Part shown: one piece after another, positions 7,299-15,035 of the stretch | Layout of the letters: each line of letters starts with the position of its first letter | Position numbering within the stretch: position 1 is the stretch's first letter | Assembly: GCA_003241785.1 (NCBI GenBank) | Contig: QFPW01000003.1 | Location: 124,001 to 188,000, forward strand | From: Rhodovulum sulfidophilum | GTDB taxonomy: Bacteria; Pseudomonadota; Alphaproteobacteria; Rhodobacterales; Rhodobacteraceae | Length of the DNA: 64,000 nucleotides | Direction: 5' to 3' | Translations under genes and position numbers: made by a program | The notes under the pieces: generated by a model | What the model was told of the DNA's origin: nothing | Seen by the model: only the letters and a program-made list of their open reading frames with translations | The model's database searches: none

Positions 7299-8698
7299 GG
7301 CGACTCCTCGCGCGCGGCGGGGCGGGGGGCGCGGCCGCGCGGCAGGGCGAGGCCGACGCCGAGCGCGATCCAGCCGCCGAAGAAGTTGAAACTGTCGATG
7401 CTGGTCCCGAGCAGCAGCCAGCCCGCGAGCGTCTGCGACACCGCGAGATGCGCGCGGCCGGTGAGCGTGCCGGGATCGACGCGCGGCAGCGAGCGCCAGA
7501 GCACGGGCAGGATCAGCGCGCACCAGATCGCATAGCCGAGCAGACCCAGCTCGGCGAGGATCCGGACGTGCAGCGAGAAGATCGGCGGCCATTCCGGATC
7601 GGCGCTGGTCACGTAGCGCCGGACCTCCCAGCTGCGATAGTCGGCCGCCCCGACGTGGCTCGGATAGGCGAAGCCGTACTGGCCGAGCCCGACCCCGAGC
7701 AGCGGCCGCTCGCGGAACATCGACAGCCCGGCGTGGATGGCGGCGAGCCGGGTGATGTTCGAGACGTTCTCCTCGGCCTGGCGCGCCGCGCCGGCGGTAT
7801 TGCCGTAGAGCGCGAGATTGGTGACCGCCCCGCCGAGCGTCTCGCGGGTTGCGGGATTGAGCGTCAGCAGGACCGCCGCGAAGACCGCGACCGTCACGCC
7901 GTGCAGGATCCGGTCGAACCGCTCCCGCGCCGAGAACCAGAGCAGAAACAGCGCCTGGCTGCCGATCACCAGCATCGCGGTGCGCGACCGCGCGAAGGTG
8001 ACGAGCACGGCCACGATGGCGAGATAGAGCAGGCGCCGGCGGTCGCCGCGCGGCAGGCCGAGCAGGGCGAAGGGGAAGACGAAGGCGAGAACCACCCCGG
8101 CGTAGGAGACCTCGAAAGCCGTGCTGCGCAGCCGTTGCGGATAGACCGGCCCGCTTTCGGCGTGGATGACCGTGGCCAGCGCGTTGTGGGTCTGCGTGAG
8201 TCCGGGGAGGTGGTACCAGGAACCGAGCTCGAGCAGGCCGACCCCGCCCATGATGAGCAGGGTGATCCGCGCGCCCCGCGACATGGCCTCGAGAAAGCCC
8301 CGGCGGGTGAAATTGTAGAACATGAGGCAGACGAGCAGGCCGAGCACGACCGACATGCCCTGGGTCGCGACGCGCCCGATCCCGCCGCGTCCCTTGAAAT
8401 ACGCGCCGGAGACGTCGGCGAAGTTCGCCGCGACCCCGGCGACGATCACCGCGAACAGGCCGATCGCGAGGATGGTCGCGAGCACCGGGAAGGCCAGCTT
8501 CTCCGGCTCGGTCAGCGTGTGGAGCAGCAGCAGCGGAAAGACGTAGATGACGGCGGTGGGGCCGAGCTCGCCGACCGGGAGCAGCGGCCTGAGATCGTTG
8601 AACGCGGTCGCGACCACCGCCGCGGCGACCAGCACGGCGGCGGTCCGGCTCTTCGCATCCGACGCCGGCGCGGCGCCGTCGGCCGAGGCTAGCGCCAT
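7295..8698 (-). CDS. O-antigen ligase / Wzy-like polymerase family membrane protein
   Basis: About 467 residues from the ATG at 8698 (an in-frame ATG at 8725 overlaps the upstream gene more deeply). It has roughly a dozen hydrophobic segments and a long periplasmic loop in the C-terminal half with RERPLLGVGLGQYGF and a downstream FSLHVRILAELGLLG, the Wzy_C pattern. Family members polymerise lipid-linked repeat units or ligate glycans in the periplasm. With Wzx, Wzz-like and Wza-like genes nearby it is most likely the polymerase of this locus. It is coupled on both sides by overlaps. Confidence 0.85.
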   Translation of the reverse strand: MALASADGAAPASDAKSRTAAVLVAAAVVATAFNDLRPLLPVGELGPTAVIYVFPLLLLHTLTEPEKLAFPVLATILAIGLFAVIVAGVAANFADVSGAYFKGRGGIGRVATQGMSVVLGLLVCLMFYNFTRRGFLEAMSRGARITLLIMGGVGLLELGSWYHLPGLTQTHNALATVIHAESGPVYPQRLRSTAFEVSYAGVVLAFVFPFALLGLPRGDRRRLLYLAIVAVLVTFARSRTAMLVIGSQALFLLWFSARERFDRILHGVTVAVFAAVLLTLNPATRETLGGAVTNLALYGNTAGAARQAEENVSNITRLAAIHAGLSMFRERPLLGVGLGQYGFAYPSHVGAADYRSWEVRRYVTSADPEWPPIFSLHVRILAELGLLGYAIWCALILPVLWRSLPRVDPGTLTGRAHLAVSQTLAGWLLLGTSIDSFNFFGGWIALGVGLALPRGRAPRPAAREESP

Positions 8699-9519
8699 AG
8701 CCGCCGCTTCACGGAGATGATCCATCCGTAGGGGAGGCCCAGGAAGAGCAGCGTCTGGCCGACGCCGAGCCAGGCATGCGGATCGGACCAGGTGAAATGC
8801 GCGCGCTGCAGCCGGAGGCGCGAGGTCAGCGTGCGGCGGCGCTTGCGGCTCGTCGTGCCGTTCGGGCTGATGATGTATTCCGTGAGCGGCTCCGGGATGT
8901 TCGCGAGCTGGTAGTGCCGGGCGACGCGAAAGAAGAGGTCGTAGTCCTCGGCCGCCTTGTAGCGGTCCGAATAGAGCCCCGCGGCGCGGAGCGCGTCGGC
9001 GCGGATCATCACCGTCGGATGCAGGAGCGCGGGCACGTAGCGCTGCCGCCGCATGATCCCAGCGTGATCCGGGGGCAGGCGCAGCGTGAAGAGATAGCCG
9101 CCGGCGTCGTCGACGCAGCGCGCCCAGGTCCCGAGCACGCCGATCTCGGGATGGGCGTCGAGATGCGCGACCTGCCGGGCGAGCCGCCCGGCGAGCGGGA
9201 TGTCGCCGCAGTCGAGCCGCGCGACGTAGCGGTAGCCCCGGGCGAGGATCACCTCGAGACCGGCGTTGAGCGCGTGCTCGATCCCCCGGTTCGCGGGGAG
9301 GCGGAGCAGCGTGACCCGGTGCGGCCCGGCGAAGCCGGGGCAGGCCACCGGCTCGGGCGAGCCGTCGTCGATCACCACCACGTCGAAGGGCAGCGGATCG
9401 TCCGCCAGGGTCGCGAGCGTGCGCGCGAGCCCCTCCGGGTCCTTCCAGACCGGGATCAGGACGCAGACCGGGGGTTGCTCGCCCATTATCCCGGCGGCCG
9501 CCGTCGGCGCGACGTTCAT
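8689..9519 (-). CDS. Family 2 glycosyltransferase with DCGD in the metal-binding site
   Basis: A 276-residue protein from the ATG at 9519, which overlaps the upstream stop (ATGA); a GTG at 9531 is an alternative. It has VCVLIPVWKDPEGL, VVVIDDGS and then ARLDCGDIPLAGRLARQV, matching the ARxDxDDxxxPxRLxxQ subgroup of GT2 enzymes but with Cys-Gly where the subgroup usually has Ala-Asp. A short hydrophobic stretch near the C-terminus (about LGVGQTLLFLGLPYGWIIS) may touch the membrane. It probably adds a sugar to the repeat unit. Confidence 0.85.
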   Translation of the reverse strand: MNVAPTAAAGIMGEQPPVCVLIPVWKDPEGLARTLATLADDPLPFDVVVIDDGSPEPVACPGFAGPHRVTLLRLPANRGIEHALNAGLEVILARGYRYVARLDCGDIPLAGRLARQVAHLDAHPEIGVLGTWARCVDDAGGYLFTLRLPPDHAGIMRRQRYVPALLHPTVMIRADALRAAGLYSDRYKAAEDYDLFFRVARHYQLANIPEPLTEYIISPNGTTSRKRRRTLTSRLRLQRAHFTWSDPHAWLGVGQTLLFLGLPYGWIISVKRRLWR

Positions 9520-10568
9520 GGCCTTCTCCACCGCCAGGGGCCGGGCCAGCGCCGCCGCAGAAGCGCGATCGAGGCGCCGAGACAGAAGCCGGCGGCGGTG
9601 CCGAGCACCAGCAGGACCGGCTTCGGATTGAACCCGTCGGGCCGCAGCGGCACGGTCGCCGGGGCGAACAGCCGCGCGTCGAGCTCGGGCGTGGCCATCC
9701 GGCTCTGGATCTCGCGCTGGTTCAGGAGCAGCCGCTCGTAGACTGCGGCGGTCGCCTCGGCCTCGCGCTCGGCCTCGCGCTGGCGCGCGTAGAGCTGCGC
9801 GGTCTCCTCGATCGCCGCCTCCTGCTGCCGGCCGGTCAGCGCCTCGCTGCGCGCGGCGAGCAGGCGCACCCGCTCGCGCATCGCCTGCGCGGTGCGCTCG
9901 GCCGCCTGAAGCTCGGATTTCAGCGTCGCGATCTCGCCCTCGAGGCTGCGCAGCGTCACCATGTAGCCGCCGCGCTTCAGCTCGGACCGGTAGTCGAGAT
10001 AGGCGGTCGTCACCGCGTTGGCGACCGCCGCCGCGAGCTCCGCGTCTTCCGAGACATAGGTCACGTAGACGACGTAGGAGCGGCCGCTGTTGGTCACCTC
10101 GAGCTGATCCGAGAGATGCTGCCGCAGCAGCGGCGCCTCGGCGGCGGCGGGGTCCGGCGCGAGCGCCGCCTCGGCCGAGACGCCGGATTCGGCGAGCAGC
10201 CGCGCGTGCATCCCGGGTGGCAGCGCCCGGAGCGCCCGCTCGAGCACGACCGGGGCGCCGATGGTCTCGACGATCGTCGGCGTGACCGAGGGGTCGATCA
10301 TCGCCATCGTGTCGCGCGAGGCATCCGCCGGGATCCCGGCCAGCGCCGCCTCCGAGACCAGCGAGGCCGAGGCGGCGTAGCGCGGGACGACCTGCTTGGC
10401 GAGGGCGAAGCCGACGAGCGCCCCGGCGATGGCCAGCGCCGCGACGAGGAGCTTGTGGCGCAGGATCGTCGCCACCAGCTCGCCGAGCGTGAAGCTCGCC
10501 GCCGCCCCGGCGGCCTCGCCGGGCTCGACCTCGAGCGGATGCCGCTTGGGAAAGTTCCGGGCGTTCAT
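9516..10568 (-). CDS. Wzz-like chain-length determinant / polysaccharide co-polymerase without kinase domain
   Basis: A 350-residue protein with a cytoplasmic N-terminus, a first membrane helix near residues 40-58 (KLLVAALAIAGALVGFALA), a periplasmic region with long Gln/Glu/Arg-rich coiled coils around residues 195-285, and a second helix near the C-terminus (PKPVLLVLGTAAGFCLGASIALL). It ends just after that helix, so there is no Walker-A tyrosine kinase as in Wzc. Known role of the family: setting chain length and joining Wzy to the export channel. A separate kinase, if any, is not in the window. Overlaps both neighbours by ATGA. Confidence 0.87.
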   Translation of the reverse strand: MNARNFPKRHPLEVEPGEAAGAAASFTLGELVATILRHKLLVAALAIAGALVGFALAKQVVPRYAASASLVSEAALAGIPADASRDTMAMIDPSVTPTIVETIGAPVVLERALRALPPGMHARLLAESGVSAEAALAPDPAAAEAPLLRQHLSDQLEVTNSGRSYVVYVTYVSEDAELAAAVANAVTTAYLDYRSELKRGGYMVTLRSLEGEIATLKSELQAAERTAQAMRERVRLLAARSEALTGRQQEAAIEETAQLYARQREAEREAEATAAVYERLLLNQREIQSRMATPELDARLFAPATVPLRPDGFNPKPVLLVLGTAAGFCLGASIALLRRRWPGPWRWRRP

Positions 10569-12025
10569 GCGCCGCTCTCCCGCGGCTGGCCGCCAGGATG
10601 TCCGAGCAGCCGCAGCGTGTCGCGCAGGAGCGGGCGGCAGAAGGCCAGCATCAGCCCGCCGTAGCTCAGGGCGCCCGCCGCGATCTTCACGAGGAGCGCG
10701 ACCTCGGGCAAGGCCCCGGCGAGCAGATGCGTGTCGATGAGCGCGAGCGCGAGCCACATGGCGCAGGAGGCGCCGAGCGCCGGAATGAAATAGGCGAGAT
10801 AGTCGGCGCTCCTCAGGCCCAGCAGGGCGCGCAGGAGGCGGGCGTAGATCACCACGGCGAAGGTCTCCCGGATCACGAAGGACGCCGCCATCCAGACGAT
10901 GCCGAGGGGCGAGAAGAGGACGAGGAGCGCGATCCCGAAGAGCGAGGAGACGAGCTCGACGAGGAGGAAGGCGCGCGCGCGTCCGACCGCCGAGAGCACG
11001 CCGCCCGACATCACGCTCAGCGTCAGCGCGACGCCGCCGAAGCCCATCACCTGCACGATCACCGCGATGGAATCCCATTGCGGGCCGAAAAGGAGGATGA
11101 TGGTCTCGTGCGCCACCGCCGAGATGCCGAGGAAGGCCGGGAAGACGATCAGCGTCGCCGCGCGCAGGCTGCGCCCGAAGATGCCGCGCAGCGCCTCGGG
11201 ATCGAGCTGCGCGCGGGTGTAGCCGACGAAGAACAGCTTCGAGATCGGCGTCAGCAGCGCCGCCTGCAGCGAGTCGAAGATCCGCGCGGCGATCTGGTAG
11301 GCGCCGAGCACGCCGGTGCCCCAGACGACGCCGATGATGAGCCGGTCGGCCTGGCCCCGCGCGTAGAAGGCCGCGCGCTGCGCGCTGATCGCCGCCGCGT
11401 AGGGCAGGAGGTCGACGAGCTCGGCCCGGCGGGGTCGCGCGATCGGCTCGCCCCGCGCGAGCCAGACGCCGCCGAGGGCGAGGAGGGTCTTCTCGGTCGC
11501 GAAATAGGCGATCAGCGCGACGAGGCCCGCGCCGGCGAGGAGCAGGGCGATCCCGGTCCCGACGGCGGCGATCGCCGCCACCGCCGCGAGGGTCGCCATC
11601 GCGTCGAACCGCGCCGCCCGCCGCAGCGCGCCGGCGTAGGCGGCGGACAGGCAGAGCAGGGCGACGGGCATCGCCATCAGGGGCAGGTACTGCCCGATCT
11701 CGGGCGCGCCGAGCGCCGCCCCGAGCGGGCCGGCGCCGAGCCAGGCGCCGGCGACGATCGCCGCGGCGAGCGCCGCCGAGAGGACCGCCGCCGCCCCGAA
11801 ATGGCCGGGCGAGAGCCGGGCGCGCTGGACCACGCTTTCCGAGATCGCGTCGTAGACCGCGTATTCGAAGATCAGGATCACCGCGTTGGCGAGGGCGAAG
11901 ACGCCGATCTGCTCGGGGGTCAGCGCGCGGGCGGCAACGACGTAGAGCATGAGCGTCGCGCCCTGGCGGATCCAGGCCGAGGCGGCGGTCGAGAGGATCC
12001 CCCTGCCGAAATGCATTCCGCTCAT
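10565..12025 (-). CDS. Wzx-like oligosaccharide flippase, second copy
   Basis: A 486-residue, very hydrophobic protein with about 12-14 membrane segments. The N-terminus (STAASAWIRQGATLMLYVVAARALTPEQIG in outline) carries the LTPEQIGxFALA pattern seen in MOP-superfamily polysaccharide flippases. It clearly belongs to the same superfamily as the protein at 1687-3135 but is not a recent duplicate, to judge from the divergent starts. It sits between the co-polymerase and the export protein in one overlapping leftward operon, so it is the better candidate for the main repeat-unit flippase. Confidence 0.87.
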   Translation of the reverse strand: MSGMHFGRGILSTAASAWIRQGATLMLYVVAARALTPEQIGVFALANAVILIFEYAVYDAISESVVQRARLSPGHFGAAAVLSAALAAAIVAGAWLGAGPLGAALGAPEIGQYLPLMAMPVALLCLSAAYAGALRRAARFDAMATLAAVAAIAAVGTGIALLLAGAGLVALIAYFATEKTLLALGGVWLARGEPIARPRRAELVDLLPYAAAISAQRAAFYARGQADRLIIGVVWGTGVLGAYQIAARIFDSLQAALLTPISKLFFVGYTRAQLDPEALRGIFGRSLRAATLIVFPAFLGISAVAHETIILLFGPQWDSIAVIVQVMGFGGVALTLSVMSGGVLSAVGRARAFLLVELVSSLFGIALLVLFSPLGIVWMAASFVIRETFAVVIYARLLRALLGLRSADYLAYFIPALGASCAMWLALALIDTHLLAGALPEVALLVKIAAGALSYGGLMLAFCRPLLRDTLRLLGHPGGQPRESGA

Positions 12026-13167
12026 GGCCGCGCCCGCGCCAGTTCGTCGGGCGAGTCGGGTTCGGGCGCGTCGAAGACGATGTCGAGCGTGTCGCCCGGC
12101 CCGAGCAGGGTGTCCTGGTCCACCGGGGCCCCGTCCGGGGCTTCCGCCCCGTCGCGATGGAGGACCAGCGTCAGCCGGCCCGCGTCCGAGGCGCCGAGCT
12201 CGGCGAGCCGGGTCTCGAGCGCGCGGAGCCGGGCGCGGCCGGTCTCGACCGCGAGCACCGCCTCCTGACGCTCCTGCCCGAGCGCCGCCGCGCGCCGCGC
12301 GTCGAACCGGTCGAGCTCGTACTGAGCCGATTCCAGCGATTCGCGCGCCAGTGCCATGTCGGTCTCGTTCTCCGCCGCGCGCTGCAGGATCGAATCGAGG
12401 ATGCGCTGCTCCTCGGACACGCGGGCCACCGAGGCGAGACCGCGGTCCTGGATCCCCCGGATCCGCGCGATCTCCTCGATCTGGCGCGCCGTCAGCCGGT
12501 CCTGCAGGTCGCGCTGCCGGCCGAGCGTATCGATCCGGTCGCGCACCAGGGCGAGCTCGCGGTCGAGATGCGCCTTGGCCGCCGCCGCCTCGGCGAGATT
12601 GGCCCGGAGCGCGTCCGCCTCGAGCCCGAGGATCTCGTCGCGCCGCGCCGGCGCGACGCCGGGCTCGGGCGCCGGCGGGACGAAGGTCTCCGACCCGGCG
12701 GTCTCGGCGCCGATCCGGGCCAGCCGCGCCTGATCGCGCAGGAGATCGATCGCGGCGGTGTCCCGCTCGCCGCGCAGCGCGCTGACCTCGTCGCGCCCGC
12801 GCGCCCGGGCGAAGCCGAGCCCGCCGGCGAGGGTGATCGCGCGCCGCGCGGTGAGGCCGGCCTGGTAGGGATAGGCGCCCGGGGCCGCGACGTCGCCGCC
12901 GATGAAGACGGGCCGCGTCGCGGTCAGCGCCACGGTCACCTGCGGATCGCTCAGGATCTCCTCGGCGGCGAGCCGGGTCCGGATCAGCTCGGCGAGCGCG
13001 TCGACCCCCTGGCCGCGGACGTCGAGGCGACCGAGCGGCGGATAGGCGACGCGCCCGTCGACGTCGACCCGCACCTCGCGGCTCAGCTCCGGGATCCGGA
13101 ACACGGTGATCTCGAGCACGTCGCCGCTCGAGAGCAGGTAGTCGGCCCGCGCGAGGCCGCCCGGCAT
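12022..13167 (-). CDS. Wza-like polysaccharide export protein (start uncertain)
   Basis: The mature region begins ADYLLSSGDVLEITVFRIPE, the poly-export motif of outer-membrane export proteins, followed by a SLBB-like segment (PVFIGGDVAAPGAYPYQAGL) and a long predicted coiled coil of Arg/Glu/Ala-rich helices. About 381 residues are counted from the only in-frame ATG, at 13167. That ATG lies inside what looks like a signal peptide (RRAATLVLAALLS before it), and no ATG, GTG or TTG precedes that peptide in the same frame. An ATG at 13298 opens in the other frame and would join this one by a -1 slip at the five-T run at 13227-13231. See findings. It heads the leftward export operon. Confidence 0.8.
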   Translation of the reverse strand: MPGGLARADYLLSSGDVLEITVFRIPELSREVRVDVDGRVAYPPLGRLDVRGQGVDALAELIRTRLAAEEILSDPQVTVALTATRPVFIGGDVAAPGAYPYQAGLTARRAITLAGGLGFARARGRDEVSALRGERDTAAIDLLRDQARLARIGAETAGSETFVPPAPEPGVAPARRDEILGLEADALRANLAEAAAAKAHLDRELALVRDRIDTLGRQRDLQDRLTARQIEEIARIRGIQDRGLASVARVSEEQRILDSILQRAAENETDMALARESLESAQYELDRFDARRAAALGQERQEAVLAVETGRARLRALETRLAELGASDAGRLTLVLHRDGAEAPDGAPVDQDTLLGPGDTLDIVFDAPEPDSPDELARARP

Positions 13168-13296
13168 CGAGAGCAGCGCCGCGAGGACGAGGGTCGCGGC
13201 CCGGCGAAGGAAGACCGTCGGGATAGAAAAAGGGTTGTGCCGCGAAGGATCACGATCGATTGTTCGGTCGATGTTCCGTTTGGGAACTGATTCGAC
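13168..13296. promoter_or_regulatory. Divergent start region of the export operon and the glycoside hydrolase
   Basis: It contains the signal-peptide-like coding stretch of the export protein and, further out, an AT-richer section with the inverted repeat GTTCC (13273-13277) / GGAAC (13283-13287) and overlapping CGATCGAT runs. The hydrolase ATG (13297) and a minus-strand ATG (13298-13296) share the same CATG, so the two genes start back to back with almost no spacer. Confidence 0.45.
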
Positions 13297-14391
13297 ATGA
13301 ATAATAGCATAGGTACTATCAGTAATCGCATCGGGATTGTTGCCCTTGTCTTGGCGCTGGTTCTCGGCGCCGATGGCGCGCTGGCGCGGCGCGCCGGGGC
13401 GGAGGTGACGCCGGCGCCCGGGGAACTCGGCCTGTCCGTGGGGCTCGACGCGCTGCGCTGGCAGGACGGGCTCGATCTCGCGGCCGAATTCGCCGACTAC
13501 GCCCGCCTCGGCGCGCGCTGGCTGCGCGTCGATCTGAACTGGAGCGTGATCCAGGCGGCCGGCCCGGACAGCTTCGACTGGAGCACGATGGACCGGATCC
13601 TCGCCGGAGCCGAGGGCGCGGGGCTGCGGGTGCTGCCGGTCCCCGGCTCCGCGCCCGCCTGGCTCGACGGCGGCGCCGGGCCCGCGACGCCCGAGGCCCG
13701 CGCCGCCTACGCCGCCTTCCTCGCCGCCGCCGTCGCCCGCTACGCGCCGCGCGGCGTCCGCGTCTGGGAGATCTGGAACGAGCCGAACCTCGCCGGATTC
13801 TGGCCGCCGGCGCCGGACCAGGTCGCCTATGCGCGGCTGCTCGAGGTCGCCTTCGCGGCGATCAAGGCCGCCGACCCCGGGGCGCGCGTCCTCTTCGGCG
13901 GCCTTTCGCCCGTCCCCGACGTCCGGGCCGACCAGGCCAGGGCGCGCGGGGTCGTCCCGGCGGTCCGTTTTCTCGCGGACGCCTATGCGAACGGGGCCGG
14001 CGGGTCCTTCGACGCGCTGAGCTTCCATCCCTACACCTGGCCGGAAACTCCGGAATCGCCGGAGGCCTGGACCGGCTGGAACATCATGACCGGGCCGATC
14101 CGCGATCTCATGATCGCCGAGGGCGACGCGGACAAGAAGATCTGGATCACCGAATTCGGCGCCCCGACCAATCCCGGCGGCGTCGACGACGGGACCCAGG
14201 CCCGAATCCTCGAACAGGGCATCCGGCTTGCCCGGGGGTATCCCTGGGCGGGTCCGCTGCTCTGGTACAGCTACCGCGATCTCGGGACGGACCCCGCGGA
14301 CAGCGAGGACTGGTATGGCCTCGTCGGCCCGGGCCGGACGCCGAAGCCCGCCTACGCCGCCTTCAGGGCGCTGGCGACGGAGGCCCGATGA
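13297..14391 (+). CDS. Secreted clan-A glycoside hydrolase (GH39/GH5-like, PslG-type)
   Basis: A 364-residue protein with a signal peptide (residues 1 to about 34, hydrophobic core IGIVALVLALVLG). The TIM barrel carries the acid/base glutamate in WEIWNEPN (Glu162), a conserved HPY (244-246), and the nucleophile in WITEFGAP (Glu286), as in retaining clan-A enzymes. A hydrolase of this kind in an exopolysaccharide locus recalls PslG, the GH39 enzyme of the Pseudomonas Psl cluster. The likely role is cleaving stray or finished polymer in the periplasm. Its C-terminus matches the first visible residues of the RTX protein at the left edge of the window. Substrate unknown. Confidence 0.85.
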   Translation: MNNSIGTISNRIGIVALVLALVLGADGALARRAGAEVTPAPGELGLSVGLDALRWQDGLDLAAEFADYARLGARWLRVDLNWSVIQAAGPDSFDWSTMDRILAGAEGAGLRVLPVPGSAPAWLDGGAGPATPEARAAYAAFLAAAVARYAPRGVRVWEIWNEPNLAGFWPPAPDQVAYARLLEVAFAAIKAADPGARVLFGGLSPVPDVRADQARARGVVPAVRFLADAYANGAGGSFDALSFHPYTWPETPESPEAWTGWNIMTGPIRDLMIAEGDADKKIWITEFGAPTNPGGVDDGTQARILEQGIRLARGYPWAGPLLWYSYRDLGTDPADSEDWYGLVGPGRTPKPAYAAFRALATEAR

Positions 14392-14450
14392 GCCGGGAAT
14401 CGCGCGGGCCGCGTTCCGCGTAACGGTTTGCAAAACGCGAAATAAACCGC

Positions 14451-14484
14451 GGTGAGCGTTGATAAATATCATTTATCTCTCACC
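14451..14484. terminator. Two-tier stem-loop downstream of the glycoside hydrolase
   Basis: Outer arms GGTGAG (14451-14456) and CTCACC (14479-14484) enclose inner arms GATAAAT (14461-14467) and ATTTATC (14471-14477) with a three-base loop. It lies 60 bases after the hydrolase stop. No T-run follows on the plus strand, so termination is only one possibility; on the minus strand the right arm is preceded by TGTTTT. Confidence 0.45.
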
Positions 14485-14594
14485 AAAACATTCGATCTCC
14501 GTTCCGTACAGCGCTCACGTGTATGGCAACTGTAAGCGCATGTCATCATCCGATAAGTCATGATGTCAATAATCGTAATACTACAGATTTTTAT

Positions 14595-14607
14595 ATCGTG
14601 AAACGAT
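14595..14607. promoter_or_regulatory. Candidate operator ATCGT-N3-ACGAT, copy 2
   Basis: ATCGTGAAACGAT is a perfect five-base-arm inverted repeat with the same arms and spacing as the site at 4164-4176. A weaker version (ATCGTAATACTAC, 8 of 10 arm positions) starts 23 bases upstream at 14572, about two helical turns away, which would suit a dimer pair. It lies 441 bases before the GT4 start chosen here. Confidence 0.45.
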
Positions 14608-15035
14608 TGGGTCTTATAGCGAATCGCGTGCATGAAATAAGAAATCAAACGACCATGAAGAATGCTGATACTCCGGATGAATCTGCTTTTATGGCATTGA
14701 CTCGGGGGTCGTCCAGACATTTACTCTCCACAAAGCGAGATGCGTCGCGGCGTCTCTTTTTGATCCGGTGCGAATACGCGGTGGGGCTTTTGCTGGCCCC
14801 GGCATTGGGGACCGTGCGAACCGGGAGCGGGGGTATCAACGTTATGCGCGAATGGATCCCGAGGAATCTTGGGCCGGGTCCGGAAAACCGTGTCAGGTCC
14901 GCTACCCGGCCGATTGCAAGATCCTTTCTTCCTTAGCCGTCAGCCATTTCCATGCTCGAGATCGGAACAGCGTCCATCCGCGCCCGGTTCGGCTGCGCGG
15001 TGTCCGGCCATTCCTCGCGGGGGAGTGACTCCCAG

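Larger units (their letters stand above)
14392..15035. other. AT-rich intergenic island without a recognisable gene
   Basis: The bases from about 14410 to 14760 are clearly richer in A and T than anything nearby; GC content recovers towards 14950. Short reading frames exist on both strands, but none has a recognisable protein family, a normal codon pattern or a ribosome site I trust. The stretch holds a strong stem-loop (14451-14484), the perfect palindrome at 14595-14607, a degenerate copy at 14572-14584, and a CATCAT/ATGATG inverted repeat near 14545-14565. It probably contains the promoter of the GT4 pair and perhaps a small RNA. Confidence 0.5.

Noticed and set aside
7295..7592. Upstream extension of the acyltransferase frame to 7592
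   Set aside because: The extension overlaps the ligase gene and lacks family residues. The ATG at 7298 overlaps the ligase stop and starts the conserved domain.
13298..14472. N-terminal 400 residues of a long minus-strand frame continuous with the export protein
   Set aside because: This part is antisense to the glycoside hydrolase and has no family features. Only the part below 13.25 kb belongs to the export protein.
14469..14936. Short frames on both strands in the AT-rich island (82-83 and 137 codons)
   Set aside because: No recognisable family, no convincing ribosome site, and codon use unlike the rest of the window. AT-rich DNA here gives few stops by chance only over these short spans.
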